Shown one piece after another: positions 16,922 through 24,972 of a DNA stretch of 64,000 nt. The DNA is taken from the NCBI RefSeq assembly GCF_030252345.1, contig NZ_CP126980.1:1379501-1443500 (forward strand). Reading direction: 5' to 3'. Made by a program: the position numbers and the translations under genes. The first letter of the stretch is position 1. Each line of letters starts with the position of its first letter. This DNA comes from Actinoplanes oblitus. Its GTDB lineage: Bacteria; Actinomycetota; Actinomycetes; Mycobacteriales; Micromonosporaceae. The notes under the pieces are model-generated. The model was not told where the DNA came from and ran no database searches. It saw only the letters and a list, made by a program, of their open reading frames with translations.

Positions 16922-17019
16922 AGTCCAGGGGTGGACTACGGGCCACCCAGGGCCGCTCACGCTGACCGGGCCTGGTCTAGGGGTGGAAGTCCAGGGGTGG
17001 ACTGGATCAGGGGTGGACT
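16922..17019. repeat. Cluster of 16-bp palindromic repeats, possible clt or operator
   Basis: Two perfect copies of AGTCCAGGGGTGGACT lie at 16922-16937 and 16988-17003. Degenerate copies lie at 16974-16989 and 17004-17019; the last three are packed with 14-16 bp spacing. Each unit is a dyad with 6-bp arms around GGGG. The cluster fills the 152-bp gap before the Arg-rich membrane protein gene. TraB-type motors recognise short repeats (clt/TRS), so it may be the transfer locus; an autoregulatory operator is equally possible. Confidence 0.75.
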
Positions 17020-17029
17020 GCGCGCACGG

Positions 17030-17956
17030 TTACGCCTTCGCCCGGCTACGGGGGGTGGCCGGCGCCTTGGCCGCAGCGGCCTGCTGGGCGTCACGGACCG
17101 GCTTCGTCCACCGCTGGACGTTGCGCAGCGGCGCGCCCAGCTTGTTGGCCACGTCCTGGCAGCTGCCGCCCAGGGCCACCAGCTCGACCGCGCGTAGGCG
17201 AAGCTGCTCGTCGGCCTGCGCCTGGTGCTCGACCTCCGCGGCCGCCTGGGCGACGGCCGACTGCTGGCCGCGCCGCTCTCGGATCGTGATGATGATCAGG
17301 TGCAGTACGGCCATGCCGACGACCGGCCAGGCCACGCCCCCGATCAGCGGGCACGCGTCGAGCAGGGGCCGCCAGCGGGCCGCCATAGACGGGTCGAGAC
17401 TCGCCGCGTAGATCACGTTCCCGGCGATCGACCCGGCCGCCGATAGGCCGAACATCAGCCAGCAGTACGCCCGGACATGCCAGGCTGCGGCCTGGCAGAA
17501 GAAGGTCGCGATCAGGGCCGTGATGCTGAACGCGTCGAAGATGACCGGAACGCCCAGGCGGAAGCCAGGGGGCATCTTCGCGAGAGTGCCGAAGCCGTAC
17601 AGGCCGTGGTAGCTCAGGACAAACGCCGTCAAGAAGACGGCCACACCGCCGCCTATCATGATCGGGAGGGACCAGGCCCAGCTGTCCCCGTTCGCCACAG
17701 TCCCGCCATGCTCCGGCCGGGCCTTGCCACGGTGCGCGATCCGCCAGTCGCGGACGACCTGGCGGAGGCTGCGCTGAGGACGATCGCCAGCGCGCTCCGC
17801 CACCTCTTTGATCTTGGCGAGGCCATGGTCGTCCAGGGGTGCCTGGGCCGGCTGGGCGACGCCTGCGGCGAGGGGAGTCGGGTGCCCGTTCGTCGGGCAG
17901 TCCGCCACCTGCTCGCCACGCTCCGCCACATTGTCGACGATCGTCGGCATACTCAT
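17030..17956 (-). CDS. DUF2637/Spd-like membrane protein
   Basis: This 308-residue protein has a polar N-terminal 85 residues, then four or five membrane helices (about 92-112, 122-145, 150-170, 195-220) of the DUF2637 type, with the motif FGTLAKMPPGFRLGVPVIFD in between. The C-terminal 90 residues are polar and include a helix-turn-helix-like VALGGSCQDVANKLGAPLRN. DUF2637 proteins are common on actinomycete plasmids and ICEs, where spread proteins help intramycelial transfer. ATG overlaps the preceding small gene stop. Lies just upstream of the palindrome cluster and the translocase operon. Confidence 0.7.
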   Translation of the reverse strand: MSMPTIVDNVAERGEQVADCPTNGHPTPLAAGVAQPAQAPLDDHGLAKIKEVAERAGDRPQRSLRQVVRDWRIAHRGKARPEHGGTVANGDSWAWSLPIMIGGGVAVFLTAFVLSYHGLYGFGTLAKMPPGFRLGVPVIFDAFSITALIATFFCQAAAWHVRAYCWLMFGLSAAGSIAGNVIYAASLDPSMAARWRPLLDACPLIGGVAWPVVGMAVLHLIIITIRERRGQQSAVAQAAAEVEHQAQADEQLRLRAVELVALGGSCQDVANKLGAPLRNVQRWTKPVRDAQQAAAAKAPATPRSRAKA

Positions 17957-18117
17957 CGGGCGCCACCGCCGCCGAGCCGTACGACCATCGCGTGCATCGC
18001 GCCGGCCCCCGGCTGACCGGACTGCCCGACAGCCCTCGCCATGCGGTCGACCGCCCGGTCCGGCCCGGCGACGAGTTGATGCCGCTCACCCGGCAAAGAG
18101 ACAGATACGCTGGCCAA
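17953..18117 (-). CDS. Small leader protein of the transfer-like operon
   Basis: A TTG start at 18117 stands 7 bases after AAAGGAG, a strong ribosome site, and gives 54 residues ending in TGA that overlaps the next ATG (ATGA). The product begins MASVSVSLPGERHQLVAGPD and ends Gly-rich. No family is recognised. It is the outermost gene of the element, about 65 bases from the comEC junction, so its promoter must lie in the attachment region. Confidence 0.6.
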   Translation of the reverse strand: MASVSVSLPGERHQLVAGPDRAVDRMARAVGQSGQPGAGAMHAMVVRLGGGGAR

Positions 18118-18195
18118 GATCGCACTCCTTTGCGATCGGAACCCGGGCCGGCCCTCACTGCCGCGCCCGGGTCACTCATATGTGCAGCGAACGGT
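18118..18195. other. Right junction of the integrated element inside comEC (attR region)
   Basis: To the left lie the ribosome site and start of the element's last gene. To the right, from about 18188, the frame reads TVSGSNVAII, the strongly conserved heart of ComEC permease domains, which normally reads as 'AVSGSN'. The three or four codons before it (Tyr-Val-Gln-Arg) do not look like ComEC. The crossover therefore lies close to 18182-18196. No tRNA is present and no long repeat can be checked because the left end is missing. Confidence 0.75.
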
Positions 18196-19777
18196 GTCGG
18201 GCTCCAACGTCGCGATCATCCTGGGCGTGATCCTGTTCGTGACCCGGCGGACCGGGGCCGGGCCGGTGCTCTGCGCGGCGGTCTGCGGGGTGGCGCTGGC
18301 CGGCTTCGTGATCCTGGCCCGTCCGTCGCCGAGCGTGCTCCGGGCCGCCGCGATGGGTGCGATCGGCCTGCTCGGGCTCGCCGCCGGCCGTCCCCGGGCG
18401 GCGGTGCCGGCGCTGGCCGCGGCGGCCGCGGTGCTGCTGCTGACCGATCCGGAGCTGGCGGCCGACGCCGGGTTCGCGCTGTCCGTGCTGGCCACCGCGG
18501 GACTGCTGCTGCTCGCCCCGGTCTGGCGGGACGCGCTACGCGCCCGGCGCTGGCCACCCGGCGCCGCCGAGGCGCTGGCGGTGCCGGCCGCCGCGCAGGT
18601 GGCCTGCGGCCCGGTGATCGCCGGGCTGTCCGGGACGGTCAGCCTGATCGCGGTGCCGGCCAACCTGGTGGTGATCCCGGCGATCGCCCCGGCCACCCTG
18701 CTCGGAGTGGCCGCCGCGCTGCTCTCCCCGGTGTGGCCGGCCGGCGCCGGGTTCGCCGCCTGGCTCGGGCACTGGCCGGCCGCGTGGCTGGTGCTGGTCG
18801 CCCGTACCGGGGCCCGGGTGCCGGCCGGATCGCTGCCCTGGCCGGGCGGCGTGCCCGGGGCGCTGCTGCTGGCCGGGCTCACGATCGGGTTCCTGATCGC
18901 GGCCCGGCGGGCGGTGGTCCGCAGACTGGCAGCGGTGGTGGCGGCGTGCGCGGTGCTCGGCGCGCTGCCGGTCCGCCTGCTCAGCTCCGGCTGGCCGCCG
19001 CCGGGCTGGCTGGTGGTCGCCTGCTCGGTGGGCCAGGGCGACGCGCTCGTGCTGCCGGCCGGTGCCGGTCGCGGGGTGGTGGTCGACGCCGGGCCGGAGC
19101 CGGATCCGGTGGACCGCTGCCTGCGCCGGCTGGGCATCCGGCAGGTGGTGCTGCTCGCGGTCAGCCACTATCACGCGGATCACGTGGGCGGGGTGGCCGG
19201 GATCTTCCGGGGCCGGGCGGTGGGCGCGGTGGTGGCACCCGACTGGCCCGAGCCGGAGGCCGGCCGGGAACTGGTCGCGGCGACCGCCGGCCGGGCCGGG
19301 ACGCCGGTGCTGGCCGTCGGGCCGGGCTGGGCGTACCAGGTGGGCGACCTGCGGCTGGCGGCGCTCGGGCCGGTGTCGGCGCTGCACGGCACCAACTCGG
19401 ACCCGAACAACAACTCGCTGGTGCTGCGGGCGACGGTGGCCGGCCGGAGCGTGCTGCTGCCCGGCGACGCCGAGACGGAGGAGCAGACCGAACTGGTGGA
19501 GCGGCTCGGGGCGGGGGCGTTGCGGGCGGATGTGCTGAAGGTGGCGCATCACGGGAGCGCCTTGCAGGCGCCGGAGCTGCTGGACGCGGTGGACCCGGTG
19601 GTGGCGCTGGTCTCGGTGGGGGAGGGGAACGACTACGGGCATCCCAATGCGTCGGTGCTGGCGCGGCTGCGGCGGGACGGGGCTCGGGTGTTGCGTACCG
19701 ATCGGGACGGTGACCTGGCCGTGCTGGCCACCGGGGACGGGTTGGCGGTGACCAGTCGGGGTGTCACGGCGCGTTGA
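18182..19777 (+). pseudogene. comEC: comEC/rec2, 3' part interrupted by the integrated element
   Basis: The 531 codons encode the C-terminal part of ComEC, the membrane channel that carries single-stranded DNA into competent cells. The fragment starts within the Competence domain at SGSNVA, continues through about eight membrane helices (to residue 290), then the metallo-beta-lactamase-like domain with SHYHADHVGG near residue 327 and GDAETEEQ and HHGS later. The N-terminal OB-fold and first helices are missing; they should lie beyond the left end of the element. GTG 18182 lacks a ribosome site. Excision would restore the gene. holA follows, as usual. Confidence 0.85.
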
Positions 19778-19778
19778 T

Positions 19779-19805
19779 CGGCCGGCCGTCACGGCGGGCC
19801 GGCCG
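19779..19805 (+). terminator. Hairpin after comEC
   Basis: The arms CGGCCGGCC (19779-19787) and GGCCGGCCG (19797-19805) form a 9-bp stem with a 9-base loop directly behind the comEC stop. There is no U-run. The following 230 bases up to holA contain an AT-rich patch around 19880-19915 and no gene that I can support. Confidence 0.5.
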
Positions 19806-20071
19806 CTGGGGTGTGACAGCGCGCCGACCAGCCGTGTCGGCAGGCTCTCCGTACGCTGCCCGAGATGGGCGACATGCCGTATTAAAGGGTAATTTTTGAG
19901 AACGTACGAAATAGGAGGCGGTCTGCGGCCGGGTCCCTAGGCGTGGGCGGCGGTGCAGGTCAGGCCGTGCGAACCATGGTTGCTGGTGGATATGTCGGGT
20001 TTCGCATTCAGTGATCGGTTAACCTGCGCCAAAGAGTGAGCCTCCCCGGAGTGTCGGCCGGACGTGCGACG

Positions 20072-21055
20072 ATGTCGGGCGTGAACGCCGCGCCACCGCC
20101 CTCGTTGCTGCTCGTCCAAGGCGACGAGGAACTGCTCGCCGCCCGTGCCGTCACCGCGGCGGTGGACGCGGCCCGAGCCGCCGATCCGGGCGCGGACGTC
20201 CGGGAGTACGAGGCCGGTCAGCTGAGCCCCGGCGAGGTCGCCGAGATGCTCAGCCCGTCACTGTTCGGCGGGCGCCGGGTGCTGGTGCTGCGCGGCGGTC
20301 AGGACGCGCGCAAGGAGCTTGCCGCCGCCCTCCTGGCCTATGCGAGCAATCCCGATCCCGACGTCACCCTGATCGTCACCCATCCGGGCGGGGCCAAGGG
20401 CAAGGCGTTCGCCGACGGCCTGCAGAAAGCCGGCGCCACGGTGGTGCCGGCGATGAAGCTGAAAGGCGACCGGGAGCGCATAGCCTTCGTCCGTGACGAG
20501 TTCCGCCGGGCGGGCGGCCGCTGCGACGAGGCGGCCGCGTCCGCGCTGCTCGCCTCGGTCGGCAACGACCTGCGGGAGATCGCCGCGGCCTGCTCCCAGC
20601 TGCTCGCCGACACCGACGGCAAGGTCACCGAGGCGGTGGTGGCCCGCTATTACAAGGGCCGCGCCGAGGTCAGCGGGTTCACCGTGGCCGACGCGGCGAT
20701 GGTCGGCGACCTGCCGGGCGCGCTGGAGGCGCTGCGCTGGGCGCTGCATGTCGGCGTCGATCCGGTGCCGATCGCCGACGCGATCGCCGACGGCGTGCGG
20801 ACCGTGGCCCGGGTCGCGTCGGCCGGCAAGGGCAACCCCTATCAGCTGGCCAGCACCCTGGGCATGCCGGCCTGGAAGATTCAGCGGGCGCAGGAGCGCA
20901 GCCGCGGCTGGACGCCGGAGGGCCTGGTCGACGCGATGCGTGCGGCCGCCGACTGCAACGCCGCGGTCAAGGGCGGCGCCGAGGACCGGGGATACGCGTT
21001 GGAGCAGGCAGTCTTCGCGGTGGCCACGGCGCGGCGGGGCGGAGGGGCCCGATGA
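20072..21055 (+). CDS. holA: DNA polymerase III delta subunit
   Basis: HolA is the clamp-loader subunit that opens the beta clamp for replication. The 327 residues show the family style: SLLLVQGDEELLAARAV at the start, the FGGRRVLVLRG strand, VGNDLREIAAACSQLL in the middle, and a C-terminal helical collar with PYQLASTLGMPAWKIQRA. The usual length is about 330. ATG 20072 is preferred because the family begins just before the LLVQG strand; GTG 20036 is an alternative. It lies behind comEC, the standard neighbour, and overlaps the next gene by four bases. Confidence 0.92.
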   Translation: MSGVNAAPPPSLLLVQGDEELLAARAVTAAVDAARAADPGADVREYEAGQLSPGEVAEMLSPSLFGGRRVLVLRGGQDARKELAAALLAYASNPDPDVTLIVTHPGGAKGKAFADGLQKAGATVVPAMKLKGDRERIAFVRDEFRRAGGRCDEAAASALLASVGNDLREIAAACSQLLADTDGKVTEAVVARYYKGRAEVSGFTVADAAMVGDLPGALEALRWALHVGVDPVPIADAIADGVRTVARVASAGKGNPYQLASTLGMPAWKIQRAQERSRGWTPEGLVDAMRAAADCNAAVKGGAEDRGYALEQAVFAVATARRGGGAR

Positions 21056-21621
21056 CCCGCACGGTGCGTTCCCGGCGGGCCGGCGCCGCTCACCAGCCGC
21101 TCTACGCGCGAGTGCTGTGCCTGCGCCACCTCAGCCCCGGCGGGCTGCTCTGCTTCGTCTTCCTGGAGGGCGCGATCGCGCTCGGCGTCCTGCTCGCCCT
21201 GGCCGAGCTGGTCACCTGGTGGGGCGTGCTGGTGCTGCCGATCGCGGTGGCGGTGATGGTGAAGTTCAACGACCTGGTCGCCGGCTGGCTGGCGCCGCCC
21301 GCACCGGCGGCCGAGCCGGTGGCGGCCCGGGCCGCGGTGCACCGGGAGCGGCACACCCACCGGCCCCGATCCGGTGCTCAGGCGGCCGAGTGGCCGCCGC
21401 CGCGGGTGCGGACCCCGGTGGTGAACCCGCCGGTCGAGGCGGCCCGGTCCACCGGCGTCGTCTGGTTCCCGGGGGAGAACAACGGCTACGGCCGGACCGG
21501 CCGCCCCGCCGAGGCGGCGCCCGAGCAGAAGACGGCCGCGCCGGTGCGCCGGCCGTGGGCGGACGAGCTGGACGTGCGCCAGCAGATGGCCCGCCAGTCC
21601 GCCACCCGGCGTTACGAGTAA
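21052..21621 (+). CDS. Conserved actinobacterial membrane protein
   Basis: ATG at 21052 overlaps the holA stop (ATGA). The 189 residues contain two membrane helices (about 33-55 and 58-80) after a basic N-terminus, then a long Pro/Ala/Arg-rich cytoplasmic tail with VVWFPGENNGYG and a final helix. I do not recognise a function. Coupling to holA suggests routine co-expression rather than a shared task. Confidence 0.6.
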   Translation: MTRTVRSRRAGAAHQPLYARVLCLRHLSPGGLLCFVFLEGAIALGVLLALAELVTWWGVLVLPIAVAVMVKFNDLVAGWLAPPAPAAEPVAARAAVHRERHTHRPRSGAQAAEWPPPRVRTPVVNPPVEAARSTGVVWFPGENNGYGRTGRPAEAAPEQKTAAPVRRPWADELDVRQQMARQSATRRYE

Positions 21622-22203
21622 CGCCTGCCGCCCGACGGTTCCGGTTGTTGCGCGGCTGGCTTTCCCGGGGCGCGCTCCGATGTCGCCGTGGGATCAGGCT
21701 TCGGCGGCGGTCGCCTCGTGTCTGTCGCCGCTGGACCCTGGGCTCCCGTGGATGGTCGTCCCGCGGCGTTTTCTCCACGGCCGATCAGCTCAAGGGATGG
21801 ACATCACAGCTGTGATGAGTCCCGTCGAGTCGGATCACGCCGTGGATGTTGTCCAGCGGCCCTTCCCGATGCTCGCGGTCCGCGATGGGCGAGAAGTCCG
21901 GATCGTCATTGGCGGGTAAGTCACCTGGGCGCCAGGTCGTCCGGGCTGAGCCGGGACGGAACGCAAGGAGTCTCGGCCGTGTGGGGTCGGGCCGTGTGGG
22001 GCCGGGCCGATTTGTCGCCGGCGAGCTCGCCAGCCCGGGTCACCAAGACATCCGCGAGCCCGGGCAAACCGGGCAGCAAAGCAAACCGGGCACCGCGCGG
22101 ACCGTGACGGTCCGGCGATACCCGGTTGTGCTGCTAACTGCCCGCCCGCCGGCGGGCGGAGCCGATGGCCGCGTCCGTGCGGCCAACGATCTGATCCAGC
22201 GGA
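21622..22203. other. Gene-poor interval between convergent operons
   Basis: No gene can be supported. A 41-codon frame from ATG 21797 has no ribosome site. A short direct repeat (CCGTGTGGGG twice) lies near 21977-22003. A perfect 18-bp palindrome at 22142-22159 and the dyad CTGATCC-AGC-GGATCAG at 22191-22207, which overlaps the rpsT stop, may help end rpsT transcription. Confidence 0.5.
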
Positions 22204-22470
22204 TCAGGCGGACAGCGAGGCGATCTTCTTGGCGATGGCCGACTTGCGGTTGGCCGCCTGGTTCTTGTGGATGACGCCCTTGCTGACAGCCTTGTCGAGC
22301 TGACGCGAGGCGTCACGCAGCAGAGTGGTCGCCGTCTCGACGTTGCCCGCGTCGCTCGCCTCGTGGAGCTTGCGGATCACGGTCTTCAGCGAAGACTTGA
22401 CCGACTTGTTGCGCAGACGGGCCTTCTCGTTCTGCCGGTTGCGCTTGATCTGGGACTTGATGTTCGCCAC
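22204..22470 (-). CDS. rpsT: 30S ribosomal protein S20
   Basis: The 88-residue, strongly basic protein has the full S20 pattern: [20 protein letters not shown], then [15 protein letters not shown] and [18 protein letters not shown]20 binds 16S rRNA early in small-subunit assembly. Length and start match the family exactly. In actinobacteria rpsT lies between holA and lepA, usually on the opposite strand, as here. Confidence 0.97.
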   Translation of the reverse strand: MANIKSQIKRNRQNEKARLRNKSVKSSLKTVIRKLHEASDAGNVETATTLLRDASRQLDKAVSKGVIHKNQAANRKSAIAKKIASLSA

Positions 22471-22916
22471 GCGACAGCCTTGTCCTGACTAGAGCGGAAA
22501 ATGGTCTCGACGAGTGGTCACCGCGCGGCCGTCTCACCCGGCGAGGCCGGTGCAGGAAACAACAGCGTGTCACCACACGCGAAGAAACAGATTACCAGCA
22601 CGTCTCCGAGCCGCCAAAACGGCTCCGGCCCAGCGGCAGCGGCCGCTGCTCATCGTCCGCCGCGGCCCCACGATCGCCACGGCCGGGCGTGACCGGCGGG
22701 CCGGCCACCCGAAGCCCGTCTTGCCGGCCTCACCGGCTGGCCGGTAGCGCCTCTTCCTCGGAGGAGCGAGCCGCGCGCCACCCGACGGATGGCCGGCCGT
22801 CCCGCGGGGCGCAGGGCTGCTTCGGTGGCGGTGGTGAGCCGGCGGGGCAGGCGCCCTCGGCGAGTGCGGATCAGGCTCGGCCACGACGAGACGGCAGTGC
22901 TTCGGCGAGCGGAGGA
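22471..22916. other. Upstream region of rpsT, no gene seen
   Basis: The 446 bases hold the rpsT promoter (minus strand) and no frame with convincing start and composition. Several Arg/Pro-rich open stretches on both strands are GC artefacts. Confidence 0.5.
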
Positions 22917-23930
22917 TCAGGCTCCGCCGCGGCGGAGCCAGCCGCGCTTCGCCGGGCCGCTCTCCCAGCCCCGGCGCTCGGCCAGCCAGGCGAGCGCCTG
23001 CCCCCCGCTGAACCGCTGGTGCTGCCGGCTGTGCGGGGAGGCGCTGCTCGGCCCGCTGCCGGCCGAGACCAGCCAATACCCGGAGAGCGCCGCCAGCGCG
23101 CCGTCCACCCCCTCGTCCGGCGCACCCCAGGCGCGCAGCACCGCGTCCGTGTCCAGGCCGCTGGCATACGCGCTGACCAGCAGCCGCACCGTGTCGAACC
23201 AGGGCGCCCCGAGGCACGGCCAGGTCCAGTCGCAGAGCCAGGCCCGGCCGCCGGTGTCGATCAGTACGTTGTCCAGCCGCAGGTCGCCGTGCAGCATGCC
23301 GTCCCCGGCGGCCAGTGCCGGCAGGGCCCGTTCCAGCCTGGCCAGGTCGGCCAGGTGGTGCGGGGCGACAGTCTCCCGGGCCGGTTCCGGCATCGGCTCG
23401 CGCCGCTTGGCGATCAGCTGCCACCAGGACATCTCGCCGCGCAGGATGTCCGGCAGCGCGGGCAGGCCGACGGCCAGCAGCGCCGGTGACGGATAGGCCA
23501 GCGCGGTCGCCGCCGCCGACCAGGCGCGCAGCGTCGTCTCCAGGTCGGCGGCCGGCCAGGGCAGTTCGGGGAGGCGGCCGTCGATCGCCTCCAGGCACAG
23601 CACGAACCAGCCGGCCTCGGTCATCGTCCAGCGCGGGCGGGCCGCGGTCACCTCCGGCGGGAGGGCAGCGGTGATCGCCGCCTCCCGGGCGTACCACTGC
23701 GAGGTCGGGTCGGCCAGCGGCGCCGCCTTGACGAACGCGCTGGTCCCGGCCTCGGTGTCGAGCACGGCCGCGAAGGCCCGGGTGAAACCGCCGCCGGCGC
23801 TGCGCGCGGCGGACACCGGGGAGCCGAGGCGCGCGGTGATCGCTTCCCGCACGGTCTCCGGCAGGACGGACCATTCCGGGCGTACGGCGGTGGCGCCGTA
23901 CGGAACCTCGGGAAGTGTGATCGGCCGCAT
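22917..23930 (-). CDS. Aminoglycoside/choline phosphotransferase-fold kinase
   Basis: The 337-residue protein has the APH fold. The Brenner motif HGDLRLDN appears near residue 225 (catalytic Asp), and the metal-binding motif becomes WLCDWTWP about 15 residues later. An N-terminal lobe with a Lys in AFVKAAPLAD should hold ATP. Members phosphorylate small molecules or act in unknown metabolism; the substrate cannot be read from sequence. ATG 23930 is chosen because GCAGGA lies 8 bases upstream; the ATG 9 bases further up sits on top of that site. It diverges from the next gene. Confidence 0.8.
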   Translation of the reverse strand: MRPITLPEVPYGATAVRPEWSVLPETVREAITARLGSPVSAARSAGGGFTRAFAAVLDTEAGTSAFVKAAPLADPTSQWYAREAAITAALPPEVTAARPRWTMTEAGWFVLCLEAIDGRLPELPWPAADLETTLRAWSAAATALAYPSPALLAVGLPALPDILRGEMSWWQLIAKRREPMPEPARETVAPHHLADLARLERALPALAAGDGMLHGDLRLDNVLIDTGGRAWLCDWTWPCLGAPWFDTVRLLVSAYASGLDTDAVLRAWGAPDEGVDGALAALSGYWLVSAGSGPSSASPHSRQHQRFSGGQALAWLAERRGWESGPAKRGWLRRGGA

Positions 23931-23994
23931 GTCTCTCATCCTGCCCGCCCCGTCACCGCCGAAAATGTCGGAGGGCACTGGCAGGATCCTCGGC

Positions 23995-24528
23995 ATGCGA
24001 ACCGACGATTTCTGGGCGGTCATCGACCGCGCGACCGCCGAGCGGCCGGCGTCCCCCGCCGAGGTGGCCGAGCGGGCCGTCGCCGAGCTGGCCACCCGCG
24101 ATCCGGAGGAGATCGTCGCCTGGGCCCGTCATCTGGACCGGGTGATGGTCGCCTCCGGCACGGAGGACCTCTGGGCCGCCGCCTATCTGATCAACAGTGG
24201 CGCCGACGAGGCCGGCTTCGACGCCTTTCGCGGCTGGCTGATCGCGCACGGGCGCAAAGCTGTGGCCGCCGCGGTGCAGAAACCCGACGTGCTGGCCAAC
24301 GTGGTGGTGATCAAGCAGGCGGCGGACACCGGCGCGGTCTTCGAGGCCGACGAGGTGCTCGGCATCGCGGCCCGGGCCTATGAGCAGGCCACCGGGGGCG
24401 AGCTGCCAGCGGGCGACGGGGCTCGGACCCGGCCCGAGGTCGGCGACCTGTGGGACTTCGACAACGAGGACGAGATGCGCCGCCGCCTGCCCAAGCTGTC
24501 CGCCCTGTTCCTGGAGCCCCCGGAGTAA
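23995..24528 (+). CDS. DUF4240 domain protein
   Basis: The 177-residue protein starts MRTDDFWAVIDRA, the classic opening of DUF4240 proteins. It continues with helices holding DPEEIVAWARHLDRVM and a YEQATG segment and ends with an acidic DLWDFDNEDEMRRRLPKL. No catalytic motif is known for this family. An AGGA lies 9 bases before the ATG. It diverges from the phosphotransferase gene with a 64-bp promoter gap. Confidence 0.75.
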   Translation: MRTDDFWAVIDRATAERPASPAEVAERAVAELATRDPEEIVAWARHLDRVMVASGTEDLWAAAYLINSGADEAGFDAFRGWLIAHGRKAVAAAVQKPDVLANVVVIKQAADTGAVFEADEVLGIAARAYEQATGGELPAGDGARTRPEVGDLWDFDNEDEMRRRLPKLSALFLEPPE

Positions 24529-24972
24529 GGGAGCGAGGTGGCCGCGCCGCGAGACGGTGGCGCTGGAGCGGGGTGGGCGCCGCCGGGCCGAGGGGGACGC
24601 CGTCGGACCGAGGTAACGGGCGCCGCCGGGCCGAGGGGCGCCGTCGGGCTGAGGGGCGCCGTCGGGAGGAGGGCGCCGTCGGGCTGAGGGGGCGAAGTCG
24701 TCGGGCTGGAGAGGGAGTTGGCGCGCTGACGGCGGGCGGTTGCTGGGCGGGAGCGGAAGCCGCCGGCCGGGAAACGGGGTGATCGGCCCCGCCATCCGGT
24801 TGTCGTGGAGCTTTCGCCCGGTCCGCGGGGGTCGGCCGGACCGCTCGCACGGGTGTGATCGGACCTGACCATCCGGGCGTGGGACGATAGGGAAGGCCCG
24901 GCGTGTCCGCCGGCGCCCCGAAGCCCACAGGGCAGCTCGAGAAGCATGCCAGCCCGAGAAGAACGGACGACC
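24529..24972. repeat. Gap before lepA with 18-nt tandem repeats
   Basis: Between about 24575 and 24712 there are seven imperfect copies of GGGCGCCGTCGGGCTGAG, some with one to five extra bases. On the minus strand they read CTCAGCCCGACGGCGCCC. The remaining 260 bases carry the lepA promoter and no supported gene. The repeats are intergenic, with mutated copies at the left side. Confidence 0.65.

Noticed and set aside
1..18180. Integrase or recombinase gene within the element
   Set aside because: I searched both strands for serine or tyrosine recombinase motifs in the supported genes and found none; it should lie left of the window.
21797..21919. Small plus-strand gene of about 40 codons
   Set aside because: No ribosome site, no family, short length.
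22920..22939. Perfect 20-bp palindrome as terminator or operator
   Set aside because: It is the last coding part of the phosphotransferase gene (Leu-Arg-Arg-Gly-Gly-Ala codons) and has no U-run.
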